Assembly (NCBI GenBank): GCA_963573385.1
Contig: CAUYLG010071779.1
Coordinates: 22,704-86,703, forward strand
Direction of reading: 5' to 3'
DNA from: Cacajao melanocephalus
Taxonomy: Eukaryota > Chordata > Mammalia > Primates > Pitheciidae
Length of the DNA: 64,000 nucleotides
Position 1 is the stretch's first letter. Every line of letters starts with the position of its first letter. A program made the position numbers and the translations under genes. Positions 12,369 to 23,764 of the stretch are shown here, piece by piece. The notes beneath the pieces were generated by a model, which was not told the DNA's origin, did not search any database, and saw only the letters and a list, made by a program, of their open reading frames with translations.

Positions 12369-12712
12369 GTATTAGTTTTGTAGCAATAATGATATGCAGC
12401 AAATAATCCAAATCTCCAGGGTTTTCTAAATAAATATTTCCTTCTCTCTAAGGGTCTTATGGCCTTCAGTCCAGATCTGCTCTTGTTCCAGGGTCGGGTC
12501 TGAGAATGCAGTGACCACATTGGGCATGCCTTTTCCTTGCAAATGCCAGCAGCACAAGAGCAGCAGGTCATGCTGTGCTCCTAAATGCCCCACCAGGAAC
12601 TGTTACACCTCCCACCCATGTTCCATTGGTTACAGCAAAGTCACCTGTTCAGGTCCACAGCCAGTGGGGTGGGAAGTTGACTCCACTCCCAAGGAAGCCA
12701 CAGTGAAGGCAG
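12369..12712. repeat. old dispersed repeat, probably an LTR (family A)
   Basis: It starts 'gtattagttttgtagcaata' and later has 'catgttccattggttacagc' and 'aaagtcacctgttcaggtcc'. Related copies lie at 23322, 26445 and 61805. I think it is an antisense MaLR-group LTR but cannot assign it firmly. Confidence 0.45.
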
Positions 12713-12740
12713 GGAAGGAAGGAAGACTGGTAAGAAAATG

Positions 12741-14369
12741 GCAGGTGGCTTCCAGGCACTGATGATGGGAAGGAGTTTGAACCCAGAAGACAGGGAGAGA
12801 TGAAGCTCATGCAGAAGGACGGGTCCTCCCGCTGAGGGCTTGAGGAAAGTGGGTGAGATCTGATGTGGACACTCCTTAGCCTGTAGGTGTGGGGGGCAAG
12901 AGATGGCGGATGTTCCGTCTCAGGCCTCTGTTTTTACTGTGGAGTAGTGGGTGAGTCATTCCCAGAGGGTGAGCAGAGGAGGCCAGGCCGCCAAAGCGTG
13001 TAGAGAGGATTCCAATTGCAGCTGACTCTGGGAATGTGTAAGGAGTGTAGCAGGGCCGTGGTAGGGACTGCTGGGCAGTTTTGGGGCCCTCTTGAAGCTG
13101 TAGAAGCTCCTGGCCTCAGGACGGAGGTTTTCCGACCCCCACCTCTGGGAGTCTCCTTCCTGTTGAAAAACTGTGATCTCTCTTCTGCCCACCACACCAA
13201 TACTGTCTCTCGGTTTGGGGATGAATAGGATAAGAACAGTGGCAAAGCAGTTACAAAGAGAGGTTCTACATCTGGCCAATGGTGAAGGATTTCTTGAAGT
13301 CATTGCAAGTGATACTAGAGAACTGCTTGAACTGTTGCAAAAGCCATTGGCAAAAAGAAGATCCGCCTTAGAAGAGTTAGTGCTTAATTACCATCATGAG
13401 TAATGGTTTGATTGATGTTTTGAATGATTTCATATCGATGGATAGAGAAAAGCCTTTGAGATAATGGATTAAATCTTTGTTTTTTTTTTAAATAGACTTT
13501 ATTACTATACTGGGAGGTCAAATGTGGAATGAAGGATGTTATAACCTGTTGTCTTGCAATTTTGTTGGAAAAATCATGCCACCTCGCCAATTTACCACTT
13601 ATTTATTCTAAGAATTAATGCACAGCTGTGGTCATAATCTAAATTTATTGACTTCATTAAAAATAAGCTTGATTTTAAGATTTTTAGTTTTGCTTTTGAA
13701 GACAAAGTGCTTCTGTCACATTTTTAACCAACTGCATGAACTGTTGGTTCCTGGTCCCAGTGGATTTATTCTTAGTAGAGATCTCCCATGCCTAGCCTTG
13801 AAGGATCCATTTCTTCCTCATGCTGCCTGGGGCTACATGGCGCTGTCGCTCTTTATCCTTCTGACTTGGCCCTTTGCTGATTGTCTTATTACAGCAGAGT
13901 CAGCCCTCCTCTGGGTCAAGGCCACGGGAGCGATATGTCTAGGCCCCATTGGTGGGAGGTGTGTCCTGCGTGGAGATCAACCCTTTGTTGCATGATGTTA
14001 TGATGACGTGACATGTTCTGTGTCATACCGAAAATAACTTCCTTAAAAATGAAGGCTCAGGACGTTACTGTTGAATTACATCATGCTCAATATTAAATGG
14101 GCTGTCATTACAGTCTGGGGAAGTCAAAATACAATCCAGTGTGGGGGAATTGTTAAACTGATTGAAACATGGAAATGAATCTGAACAGAAAGGTCTAAAT
14201 CTTACCTGGGTTAGCATTATTGTTATAATAAATAATCACAATAATCCCATACATTTTATAGCTTACAAAATCCTTCTTATAGATTACTTCATTTGATTAG
14301 GTTAGGGAGAATAAATCTTAAGGTGTCATTTCTCTTAGAAATCAATCTCTAGTCTATACTACACCTGGC
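12741..14369. other. mostly single-copy sequence
   Basis: No transposon is recognised. At 13224-13403 there is an unusually coding-like open stretch on the plus strand (60 codons from an in-frame ATG, ending in TAA, with an 'ELLELLQKPLAKRRSALEEL' segment), but there is no convincing acceptor and no family I know. 13400-13700 is A/T-rich without repeat signature. Confidence 0.35.
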
Positions 14370-14910
14370 TGCCTTTTTAATGGTCCCAAAGCACAGCTTC
14401 CCCATTCATTCTCCAGCTCAAGAACTTTTAAAAACTTTCTGCATCTGGAGAATAAGCTCCAAATTCCTTATACCGGCATCGAGGACCCTCCAGGACCCTC
14501 ATTCAACCTCTCCTTGCGCTGTTTCTCTCGAGCCTCGTCATCAGGCATCTCACCTTCACACTGAACTGGAGCACCTGCTTCCCAGGTGCACAACCCGGTT
14601 CCTGCACAGATGCCCTTGTCCACAGAGCCACTTCTCTGTGAAGGTCTTCCCTCACCTCTTCACAGGCATACGGCTGAGCCAACCCAGCTTGCCACTCCCA
14701 GCTTCCAGACACTTCCTGAGTTGTCCTGCGGACAGGGACATTTTGCCTTTGGGCTCCTTTAGCACTTTCTCTGATCCTCCCTGAAGACAGCCTGACCTGT
14801 GAAAGTCCGACTTATTTCTTCCAGTGGTAAGCTCCTTGTAGGAAGGACCCAAATTTGACCCTGCTTTGTGTCTCCTTCCTCTGCTATTGGGGCCCTTCCC
14901 ATCCTGCCAA
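14370..14910 (+). repeat. L2 LINE 3' part
   Basis: The stretch has the L2 ORF2-end and 3' UTR feel: 'ctccaaattccttatacc', 'gtgaaggtcttccctcacct' and 'gtaagctccttgtaggaagg'. It is diverged and carries no intact frame. Confidence 0.65.
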
Positions 14911-14929
14911 GTGACCAGCCCAAGAATCC

Positions 14930-15149
14930 ATAAAAGCTTTTCTGTAAAAGGTCAGAGAGTATATATTTTCAGCTTTGCAGGTTATAAGGACTCTTGCAAC
15001 TACTCAATTCTGCCATTGTAGAGTAAAAGCGGCCATAGCCAAAATGTAAACAATGGGCACAGCTATGTTCCAATAAAACTTTATCGACAAAAAAACTTCA
15101 AGATATCAAACTGGATTTGGCCCATGGGCTGTCGTTTGCTGACCTCTGG
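14930..15149 (-). mobile_element. hAT-type DNA transposon (family B)
   Basis: It contains 'tctgtaaaaggtcagagagt', 'gttccaataaaactttatcg' and 'ggatttggcccatgggctgt', and ends 'gtttgctgacctctgg'. The same family lies in opposite orientation at 61566-61800. I recognise the element but do not trust a specific MER number. Confidence 0.7.
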
Positions 15150-16740
15150 TTCAGCTAGTGTTTAGCAAAGGTGTTACGTAACGTTTGTTGATTGATGGGT
15201 GGGTGGATGAATGAGTGGATGACAGAAAGAACAACTTGTGAATATTTGGAAACTGGGTTAACCCAAGTACATAAAGTCAGAGCCCTGCTACTAACCACAT
15301 ACCTTACACAAAAGGGGAAAAAAGAGTTGCCTGTGTTCGGGGAGCGTTGTCTTGCTAAGAAGAAGATGGTTGTTGAGAAAAGCTGGAGGGGCCCCTGGGC
15401 GTGGTGGCATGGAAGGAGAGTTGGAAGGTGCAGTGAGGCCAGCCTTGTGGGTCAGTGATGTGAGCAGTAGCTAGGAGAGAGCAATGGGAGGCTTGCCACA
15501 GCCGTGTCTGGGATCCTGCACCACTTAGCCCACTCTTCTGTCACTCCTTTGAGTGAGGACGCTGGTGTCCTGGGGTTGATGCCTCCATGGAGTTGATATG
15601 GGTTGGGCAGGGTGGACCTTCTCGGCTAGTGTTGCTTCTTGTTTGCTTTTAGTTGGCCCAAAGCCAAGACAGTGGGCTCCATCATCCAGAGAACCAGACA
15701 GGTAGATCCTGAGCAGCCTCTTCAGCGTGGCCAGCGTTGTCCTGTGCCATGAAACCTGGAGCCTGGCACCTGTCCCCCTGAGGAGGATGCCTGACATCCA
15801 TGTAACCCTTTATTGTCCACACCGGGCTCTCTGTGTCTCACCCCACTTGATTCCCCTTCCAACTTTTCAAGATAAGCGGCGGTTATTATTACTGTTCCCA
15901 TTTGCCCTGGGAAGAAACAGGCTTGGAGAGTGTATGCAGATTTCACTCAGGACCACAAAAGGTGGCTCTGTCTTCTCTTCCCCCCAATGGAAGTAGAGAA
16001 TAAGGTGGCTCCCAAGCAGCCAGTCTCTAGCTTGGGGCTCCCTGACTCCAGCTTTGCTGCCCCGAGGTGGGGCCCCTCCCTTGTAGACACCACTGTGTTG
16101 TATTTAGGTTGTCCCTCTGTCACCACAACACAGATATGTCCACCAGCTTTCCACAGGATTTGTAGAAACCCTCGCCCTTAGGAAAACTGTGTGCCAGGGG
16201 AGCCCCTTTCAAAGGGCTGTGGCAGCCACAGTCGAGGATTTAAACCAGGACCCACATTGGAAGGAAGGGCTGTGAACTACTTGGGCCAGTACAAGGACAG
16301 GTGCAAAATCAAACTGATGACCCAGACATTTCACTATCCACATATTTCCAAGCTGAAAGTGGAGAATTTTTCCAGCTTTTTCAGGTAATTAATGACCTCG
16401 TGGTCATCTGAATTTCCCTCTCCTCCTTCTATATGAAGATACAGGCAAAAGGAAAACAAAAAGCATATTTCTCAAAAAGAAATAATATTGCAGTGATGGG
16501 GTGGTAGTATAATCTCCCATCCAAGGTTCTTTGGATAGAAATGCTTCCTTGGACAGAAATATAATTCTCTTTAATAACATTCCATGTTTTTTTTCCATAC
16601 ACCCAGAGAACTAGGGAAAAACTTTAAAAAGTTGACATGGAACACAAAATTTGATTTTTATATTTTGTCAGATGGTCGAGTTCAGGACCAAACCATTTAA
16701 GAGCATTGGGGAAATAACTTGAAATATAATGATCCAATCA
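15150..16740. other. mostly single-copy sequence
   Basis: No firm repeat or exon. A weak antisense MIR may be present near 15870-15965 ('attactgttcccatttgccc'). A short GGGTGGATGAATG-like patch sits at 15196-15220. Confidence 0.35.
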
Positions 16741-16749
16741 ATACTTTTA

Positions 16750-16923
16750 TGTTTCTTTTTTAGGAGATGACATCTTGCTGTGTTGCCCAGGCTGGAGTGC
16801 AGTGGTTATTCACAGACGAGGTCATAGCTCACCGAGGCCTCAAACTCCTGGGCTCAAGCGATCCTCCTGCCTCAGCCTCCTGAGGAGCTGGGACTACAGG
16901 TGCATGCCACCACACCTGGCTCT
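16750..16923 (-). mobile_element. free Alu/7SL-like monomer (FLAM/FRAM type)
   Basis: A single antisense monomer, not a dimer. It keeps the 7SL-like 'ttattcacagacgaggtcat' segment that dimeric Alu left arms lack, and is flanked by a 9-bp TSD, ATACTTTTA, at 16741-16749 and 16924-16932. It therefore looks like an independent monomer insertion. Confidence 0.85.
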
Positions 16924-16944
16924 ATACTTTTAAACAATAAAACA

Positions 16945-17259
16945 GGCCAGGAGTGGTGGCTCATGCCTGTAATCCAAGCACTTTGGGAGGCTAAGGTGGG
17001 AGGATCGCTTGAGCCCTGGAGTTTGAAACCAGCCTGGGCAACATACTGAGACTCCGTCTCCACAAAAAATACAAAAATTAGCCAGACATGGTGGCATGTG
17101 TCTGTAGTTCCAGTTACTCGGGAGGCTGAGGTAGGCGGATCGTCTGAGCCTGGGGAGGTTGAGGCTGCAGAGAGCCGAGATTGCACCACTGCACTCCAGC
17201 CTGGGTGACAGAGTGAGACCCTGTCTCAAAAAATAAAAAATAAATAAAGTAAATAAAGG
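16945..17259 (+). mobile_element. Alu element
   Basis: A full dimeric sense Alu from 'ggccaggagtggtggctcat' through the A-rich linker at about 17065 to 'gagaccctgtctc' and an impure AAATAAAT tail. It lies 21 bp from the monomer of opposite orientation, so the pair can form an inverted-Alu hairpin. Confidence 0.95.
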
Positions 17260-18510
17260 ATCTTGTGATCCCCTTCATCTTTCTATTTTTTTCCTTTTAA
17301 TGGGCAAGAGGAAAAAATGATCAAATTACGACATGAAACAAAAAGGAACCCAATATACTATTTCCTTCCAAGATTCTAAAAGGGACAATAAACACATCCA
17401 CTTGTCGGGAAGGGAGGCCCTACTCCTTTCCTCTCTTTGCCAAGGTTTCCACTTGTCCCTGGATCACTTCTTCTACTTCTTAAGCCTCACTTCTCTTCCC
17501 TCTCTCTACCTCCTCCCTCAGTGTTTAAAGCCCCGCCTCCCTACTCTCAACATTTTAAAAATTCTTAATGATGCAACCTGAAGTTGCCATGGCAACTAAT
17601 TTCCTTGCTGAGGCAGAGTAGAGGCCTGCGATCGGGCTGCCATTGAAATCTCCAATAATTTTCCTTTTCTTTCAAAATTAAGTAGGGCATCTAAAGTGTT
17701 CCACTGTGGTTTTCCCTTCCCCCAAAGAATCAGACTCCCATGCACTGAAATATCTAGTTATTGCATTTCCCTGGTATCTTTTATGACTTCCTTCTTCACT
17801 GGCATGCACACTGTCCCTCTGGAAAAATAACAAGAACACACTCTTTGTTATTTCTCTTTTGTCAGTATGAGAAATGGTTCTGATGAAGTCTAATGACATT
17901 GGATGGGTTTTCCCTTCTCTTTCTCTCTCTCTTTTTTTTAAAACTGCCTTTAGTTTCCCATTTTTAAAAACAACTAAGTTTCTTTCTCCTTGAATCTTGA
18001 GGACAGCTTTGTAAATAGCACTTCTATGCACAAAGCCAACTGAGCCCAAGCGTCTGCACTGGTGTCATCATGTGGACTTGGCCAGGAGCTGTCCCTACCT
18101 CCTCTGTATGCCTGAGTGGTTCTCGGTACAAGTGGGGCTGGGCATCTTCTCCCAGGATGCCTTTATTCCTGCAGCACCTTGAACAGCCCCGTCTTTCTGC
18201 CCTTCCTGCTTCCCATCAGGTCTTCCAGCCAGGGACATCCAGCTCCTTCCTGTAGCAGGCCACTGAGCCTGCTCTCCCCAAAGTCTGTAACACAGTGTCA
18301 GTGTGGCATGCTTCCTGCCTCAGTTTCCATGGAGAGACCTGCCATCGAAGTGAGCAGGAGAATCTACAAAGGAAACAAGGACAAATCAGTTCTACGGCGC
18401 TGAGGTCCTTGACAAGGTCAAGAATATTGAAAAAGGAGTCAGAGTGTGGAGCAGGGAGGGGTTTTGCATAGAGCCGTCTCTGGGAAAGTTGGGCTGTGCG
18501 GAGGAGGGGG
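17260..18510. other. single-copy sequence with possible regulatory content
   Basis: No repeat is recognised apart from pyrimidine runs (17920-17940). It includes a GC-box-like CCCCGCCTCC at 17531-17540 and the RFX X-box at 17583-17596. Confidence 0.45.
17583..17596. promoter_or_regulatory. perfect RFX X-box palindrome
   Basis: GTTGCCATGGCAAC is a 14-bp perfect palindrome, two GTTGCC half-sites facing each other, which is the optimal dimeric RFX (X-box) binding pattern. It lies about 45 bp 3' of a GC-box-like sequence in repeat-free DNA. Binding and target gene are inferred only. Confidence 0.6.
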
Positions 18511-18615
18511 AAGGTGGAGAAGCAGAGGGGGAAGGTGGAGAAGCGGAGGGGGAAGGTGGAGAAGTGGAGGGGGAAGGTGGAGAAGCGGAGGGGGAAGGTG
18601 GAGAAGCAGAGGGCG
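18511..18615. repeat. 21-bp minisatellite, five copies
   Basis: Five head-to-tail units of 21 bp (start AAGGTGGAGAAG, then C/T, A/G differences, end GAGGGGG) begin at 18511, 18532, 18553, 18574 and 18595. The plus strand is almost pure purine. Because 21 is a multiple of three, long artificial open frames appear on both strands. Confidence 0.95.
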
Positions 18616-18744
18616 TCCGCCGTGGCTCTTCCCACCACTAGCTGATGAGTCCAGTGAATGCTTTTCAGTTCTTCTCTTGACCTGTCTAGGCCCTGGGACA
18701 CTGCTACTTCTTCCTTCTTTTTGAATTCTTTGCTTCTTTGGCTT

Positions 18745-19150
18745 TTACAGTAGCAATCTCTCCGGGATTCCCTGCTACCTCTCCAGCTATTCATCCTCAA
18801 GGCCTTCCCAGTCATCCTCTGACACTGACATTTCCCAGCGTTACAGACTCAGTTGCTGCTTCTTTCCTGACCCCCACTCTCTGGGCCATCTCATTGTACC
18901 ATCTGTGCAACTATCCCAAATGTGCATTCCAATCCAAAGCTCCCTTCTAAATAAACTCTACACCCATGTAACTGGCTTCTGAAAGTCACGCTGGGCTGCC
19001 CCACAGACCCTCCAACTAAATAGGTCCCAAGTAGAACTCATCATTTTGCCCTCACATTCTTCTCTTGGTCCTATAAACATGGTAAGTTGTATCATCATCC
19101 ACGCAGGCCAGAAACATGGGAGGCAGCTTTAAATCTTCTCTCCCACAGGC
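18745..19150 (+). repeat. L2 LINE fragment
   Basis: Blocks 'caagtagaactcatcatttt' and 'ggaggcagctttaaatcttc' match the L2 3' region order. Heavily diverged. Confidence 0.5.
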
Positions 19151-19489
19151 TCTGTGGTCGACCAGTTACCAGGGCTGTCAAGGATCCATGTGAAGAGCCC
19201 CCCGGGCCATGCCGAGCAGGGCTCACCACCCCTTGCATGCAGCCTCCCCTTCCTGGGACCACCTGCCACCCGTCCTGCCCTCTCTGCCTCAGAGGAGCTT
19301 TTTCTCCAATGCAAATGTTTTGGACAGGACCCTGATCAAAGCAAACCATCCTTGCCTTGAGGATGCAAGTCCAAGTCCCTATTATGTCCTTCTGGGCTTG
19401 CAGAGCCTTCAAGGGTCAGTGCAGGGCAGGGAATGCCTCCAGGCTGAAAGGAAACAGAAACAAAGACACAGAGTTATTGTGCAGGTCAT

Positions 19490-19620
19490 GTTATTGTCCC
19501 TTCCTCACACACGATGAAGCAAAGAGGGGGGTCTCTGCAGTACACACGCAGCTCACTGAGGCAGAGCCAGGACATGAACTTGAGCCTTCTCAGTCCTGTG
19601 CTTTTCCTGGAGGACTAGGA
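19490..19620 (-). repeat. possible MIR (antisense)
   Basis: It contains a degenerate complement of the MIR core ('cgatgaagcaaagagg', 'gagccaggacatgaacttga'). Confidence 0.4.
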
Positions 19621-19984
19621 CTGGTTGCTACAGGCAGGGGCTTTCGAGTCTTTTTTCTTCTGTTTCTCAGACCCATGGATACAGCCCACAAACCACAAGA
19701 GTGTGACCGTCTCTTGCCACTTGGCTGGCTCGGTCATTCATTCAGTTCCCATTTGTTGGTGCACCTGCTTGGGGCCAGATCCTGTGCCAAGTGCTGGGAC
19801 GTGGAAACAAGTAAGAAACTCTCTCTGTCCTCCAACAGCTCCCAGTCCTAGGGAGGAGTTGGGATCTGGATGCTGGATCGGGCCCTTATGAAACAATGGC
19901 AGAGTCAGGGGAACCTCTTAACTTCTCTAGCTACCAGTTCAGCCTCTGTGAGATGAAGGGAATGATACCTTCCTACGGCTGAGC

Positions 19985-20165
19985 GTGGGAGCGACACAGG
20001 CCTGGGTCAATTCCTGGCATCACCACTTAGTAACTGTGACCCTGGTTACATTGCACAACTGCACAGTCTTTGTTTCCTTGTCTGCAAAATGGAAACAGTC
20101 AGAATCTCCACCTTACAGGACTATAGCGATCATCAGATGAACTGATGCAAGAAAAATGCTCACTG
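19985..20165 (+). repeat. MIR
   Basis: It reads 'gggtcaattcctggcatcac', 'cacttagtaactgtgaccct', 'tttgtttccttgtctgcaaa', then 'cttacaggactata', the full MIR order. Confidence 0.75.
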
Positions 20166-20294
20166 CAGCAGCCTAACCTCAAGTGAGCACTTCGGATACC
20201 TGAATGAGAGAACTTAGAAGGGGAGTTGGTCAGGAAATGTGTGCTAGGGGAATGAATGGCTTAAGTTAAAGTGTTGGGGTAAGAAACAGCAAGG

Positions 20295-20546
20295 GAGTGT
20301 ACGCTGTTGCTGGGAATGTGAATTCATGTCGCCATGATAGACAACAGTGTGGCAGTTCCTCACAAAATTACCATATAACCCAGCAACCCCTGCGAGTTAG
20401 ATGCAAAGGAAATGAAATCAGCACCATGTAGAGATATGCACACGCCCGTGTTCAATACGGCATTATTCACAGCAACTGGGAGACGGAAACAAAGGATCCG
20501 TATCTCAGACAAATCGATAAAGAACTTGTGGCATATATACACAATG
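20295..20546 (+). mobile_element. L1 3' end, left fragment
   Basis: The sequence ('accatataacccagcaaccc', 'gcattattcacagcaactgg') is late L1 ORF2 in sense orientation. It continues at 20876 after a solo LTR. Confidence 0.85.
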
Positions 20547-20875
20547 TGTCTTCGTCTGTTTTGTGTTGCTGTAACAGAATACCTGAGACTAGGTAATTTA
20601 TAAAGAAAAGCTTGTTCTCTCACAGTTCTGGAGGCTGGGAAGTCCAAGATCAGGGTGCCTGCATCTGGGAGGGCCTTGCTGTATTCTCAAATGGTGGGAT
20701 GCTGAAGGGCAAGAGAATATGCAGCTCTCTGTGTCAAGTCCCTTTATAAGGGCACCCAATCCTATACATGAGGGAGGAGCCCTCATGCCCTAATCACCCC
20801 TTAAAGCCCTTACCTCTTAATACTATGACACTGGCAACATCTGCATTTTGGAGGGGACATACTCAAACCATAGCA
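20547..20875 (-). mobile_element. solo MaLR-type LTR inside an L1
   Basis: This 329-bp element starts TG and ends CA and is flanked by a perfect 5-bp TSD, CAATG, at 20542-20546 and 20876-20880. Its body ('cagttctggaggctgggaag', 'cctaatcaccccttaaagcc') is the complement of the LTR type at 8854-9527. With one LTR and no internal region it is a solo LTR. Confidence 0.88.
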
Positions 20876-21337
20876 CAATGGAATATTATTTAGCCTTTAA
20901 AAAGGAGATCTTGCCATTTGTGACAATATGAATGAACCTGGAAGATATTATGCTAAGTAAAGTAAGCCAGACACAGAAAGAAAAATACTGCGTGATTTCA
21001 CATACATGTGGAATCTGAAAAAACAAACTCATGGTGGGTACCAGGGGAGGGGAATGGGAAGATGTAGGTCAAAGGGTACGAACCTTTAGTCACATAGGAT
21101 GAGTAAGTGCAGAGGTATAATGTACAGCATGAGGACTGGAGTTAATAATATTATATTGTATAGTGGACATTTTCAAAGAGTGAATTTTAGGTGCTCTAAC
21201 CACACACACACACATGTGAGGTGACTATGTGAGATGATGGATATGTTAATTTGCTTGAGTGTAGTAATCATTTAACTATGTGTGTGTATATCAAAACATC
21301 ATGTTGTACCCCTTAACCATATACAATAAAAAATAGC
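20876..21337 (+). mobile_element. L1 3' end, right fragment
   Basis: It resumes at 'caatggaatattatttagcc', passes 'gcacagaaagaaaaatactg'-like sequence and a 3' UTR with 'gttaataatattatattgta', and ends 'tatacaataaaaaatagc'. No intact frame is left. Confidence 0.87.
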
Positions 21338-21425
21338 AGGTGGGAGTGTGTGTGCGTGCGTGTGTGTGTGTGTGTTGGGGGGGTGTATACTGTGTGTGTA
21401 TATGGAATGTTTGTGGGTGTGTGTT
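21338..21425. repeat. TG-rich simple repeat
   Basis: A run of mixed (TG)n with GTGCG variants and a G7 tract follows the L1 tail; it continues as shorter TG clusters to 21425. Confidence 0.85.
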
Positions 21426-21914
21426 TATAATTGTGTCATAGGTGCATAGTGATAAGATACGAGTCTGGAGAAGGAGGCTTAAGGGTGACTTTAGGTGACT
21501 GAGGATGACCTTAGGCCTCATTAAGTGGTTTTGGCTGTATCCTGAGGGGCCCTGGGAGCCACTGGAAAGTTGGTCGCAGGTAAGGTGATGTGTGGTCTTA
21601 TCCCTCCAGCAGGCAGGACTGTGGGGGATAGGCTGGAGGGGTGAGCCAGGAGCTGTCTGTGGAGCCCAAGGGGTAGAGGCAGGCCATGGACCAACAGGTG
21701 TAGAAAGCGTCTGGATGACTTCCATGGAGCCACCAAGCGAATACCTCTGAGGCCCCCTACGGGCAGGTGTGCACTGGTTGCTGGGCATCAGGACAGAAAT
21801 AAGCCCAGCCCCTGTCATTCTCATGTTGCTGAGATCTGAGACGAGTACACAGCTGTCTCCACAAATTCTTCATTTCTGATTTTCAGACCTGTGATTTGGC
21901 AGCTTGGAATCACT
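21426..21914. other. single-copy sequence
   Basis: No repeat or exon is recognised. Confidence 0.3.
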
Positions 21915-21985
21915 ATTATTTAGCACCTAACATAACTAGTTCCTGACACATAGTAGGCACTCAATAAATATTTGGGAAAGGAATG
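21915..21985 (+). repeat. MIR/L2 3' end
   Basis: 'cctgacacatagtaggcact' followed by 'caataaatatttggg' is the shared 3' signature of MIR and L2. Confidence 0.6.
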
Positions 21986-23321
21986 CATGATTTCTGGGTG
22001 CATTTCCCATCTTTGTTTAAATGGCAGATTTATTCATTTCTTGATTTAGAGCAGAAAGTGTCCTGAGTTAATGCCCCAGCCTGGCCCTGCATACAAGCTC
22101 TGAGTGTCTTTAGCTGACAAATCTTTCCAGACTCAGTTTCCTTCTGGGTCCTGCTGCCCTCTTCCCCTTGCACCAAGGTTAAAGGAGAGAACAGATGCGG
22201 TGCTGCTTGGCAAACGGTAGAGGCTGAGAGATCTCTGCTACAGTTTGCTTCATGAGTGGCTGGAGTGGTAGAGGGGACGGGACAGAATCCATCCCCACTC
22301 GCCTCGGGGGTGTGCCAAGGGAGACTGCATTCCGGGACAACAGCAGGGCTCTTCTGCAGTTTCCAGTTTGTCTACACCCAGGAGGTACTAGATAACTGTG
22401 AAACCTAAGTGCCTTAAGGGATTAGAGAAATTCAATTAAATTCAGATAACCTTCACGCTCATCATCCAATTTCCACATACCAAACTAAACAGATCCCCCA
22501 ATCATCTCGAGTTCACACAGCACTCTCTCTCTTCTCTTTGTATTCCTCCTCCTATCTACTGAGATAAATGGAGGTCCATGAGGAAAATTCTTCCCTTTGA
22601 GCCTTTTCAGACCTCCTAAGCAAAGATGACTTATCCAGCATCATTGGAGGTTAAAGAATGGCTCAAAGCCTTGAATGGAAGCAGAAAGTGTATCTATTTA
22701 CTTGGAGAGTCTCCTCTCCAACTCCTTCACATTAGGCATCAATAGCGCTGGTAGAACAATGCCTGCAACCCACCCGGCGGAGGAGCCATGAAGCAGAAGG
22801 CAGTGCGATTGACTGCGAGTCAAGGTCTCCCTGTGATGGAAGAACACCCGGTAGCGATGATAAAGCACTCAGAAAGTAACGATGTACTTAAATGTGCACA
22901 TGAAGCACTTTTAATGTTTCTTCTTTTGACAAAGAGAAAACTGAAGTGGGCAGCTTTGGTGAAACGAACACCTCTGTCCCTGACTTATGCTGAGTGGTTG
23001 ATCTAGGAACGTGAGCACTGTCAACAAAGGCATTATCACCAACAAAGGATTCATTTAGAGGCCGAGAAGCAGGCCTTTGCCTCTGTTGCTTTATCTTTGC
23101 CTGTGAAAACATGTCAGCTAATATGCTGCTGAAAGAGAGAAGTACTCCACCAGTGTCTGCAGGAGATGGACATTTGGAGCAAAACTTGTACATCAAGGAG
23201 GTGAGACACAGTATGGTGGTAAGGGAAAAACATGCTCGGTTCCTTTCCAGGAGAGATGGCATCTATTTCAGGTATCTAAGTTAGCAGATGGAAACCTAAG
23301 GAGCCCCACAAGGAAGGAGAT
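21986..23321. other. single-copy sequence
   Basis: No repeat or exon is recognised; possibly a degenerate MIR near 22080-22150. Confidence 0.3.
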
Positions 23322-23745
23322 GTATTGGTTAACTATTGTTACAAAATGCTGCATAACAAACCACCCCAAGACTCAGTAGTCTCAAACATCACTTATTCTT
23401 ACCAATCTGCAGGTTGCCTGGGCTCAGATGGCAGCTCCGCTTCCACTTGGATCTGGTGGTGCTTGGTGGGGCATCTCTGCTCTGTGTGTATCTTCATTCT
23501 GTGGCTCAGGCTAAGGGACAGTGGCTACCCAGGTGAAAGGTTTCTCACAGCAATGGCAGAAGCTCAAGACAACCAGGTCTCCTAAGGTTTAGGTCTGGAA
23601 ACGTCCAACTTACTCCTGCCCATAGGCCACTGCTGAGAAAGTCACACCGCTAAGCCCAAAGTCAGGAGGTAGGGAAAAGCACTTTGTCCACAACAAGGCC
23701 ATCTCAAGCTTGTGAGTGCAGGAAAAGGTGAGGAATTGGGGCCAA
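23322..23745. repeat. old dispersed repeat, probably an LTR (family A)
   Basis: It starts 'gtattggttaactattgtta', then 'aacaaaccaccccaagactc' and 'ggtctggaaacgtccaactt'. It is the best preserved of the four family-A copies. Confidence 0.55.
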
Positions 23746-23764
23746 CCATTTAATCTGCCTCAGG

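Noticed and set aside
16191..16388. Plus-strand open frame ending near CAG-GTAATT as an exon with donor site
   Set aside because: A stop codon lies at the putative donor and no acceptor or known protein similarity is visible.
18511..18615. CRISPR-like array
   Set aside because: Units are head to tail without spacers, and the context is a primate genome; it is a minisatellite.
18216..18815. 199-codon minus-strand open frame
   Set aside because: A third of it is the 21-bp minisatellite read as a repeated 7-residue word; the unit length keeps the frame open artificially. No start context, splice site or domain.
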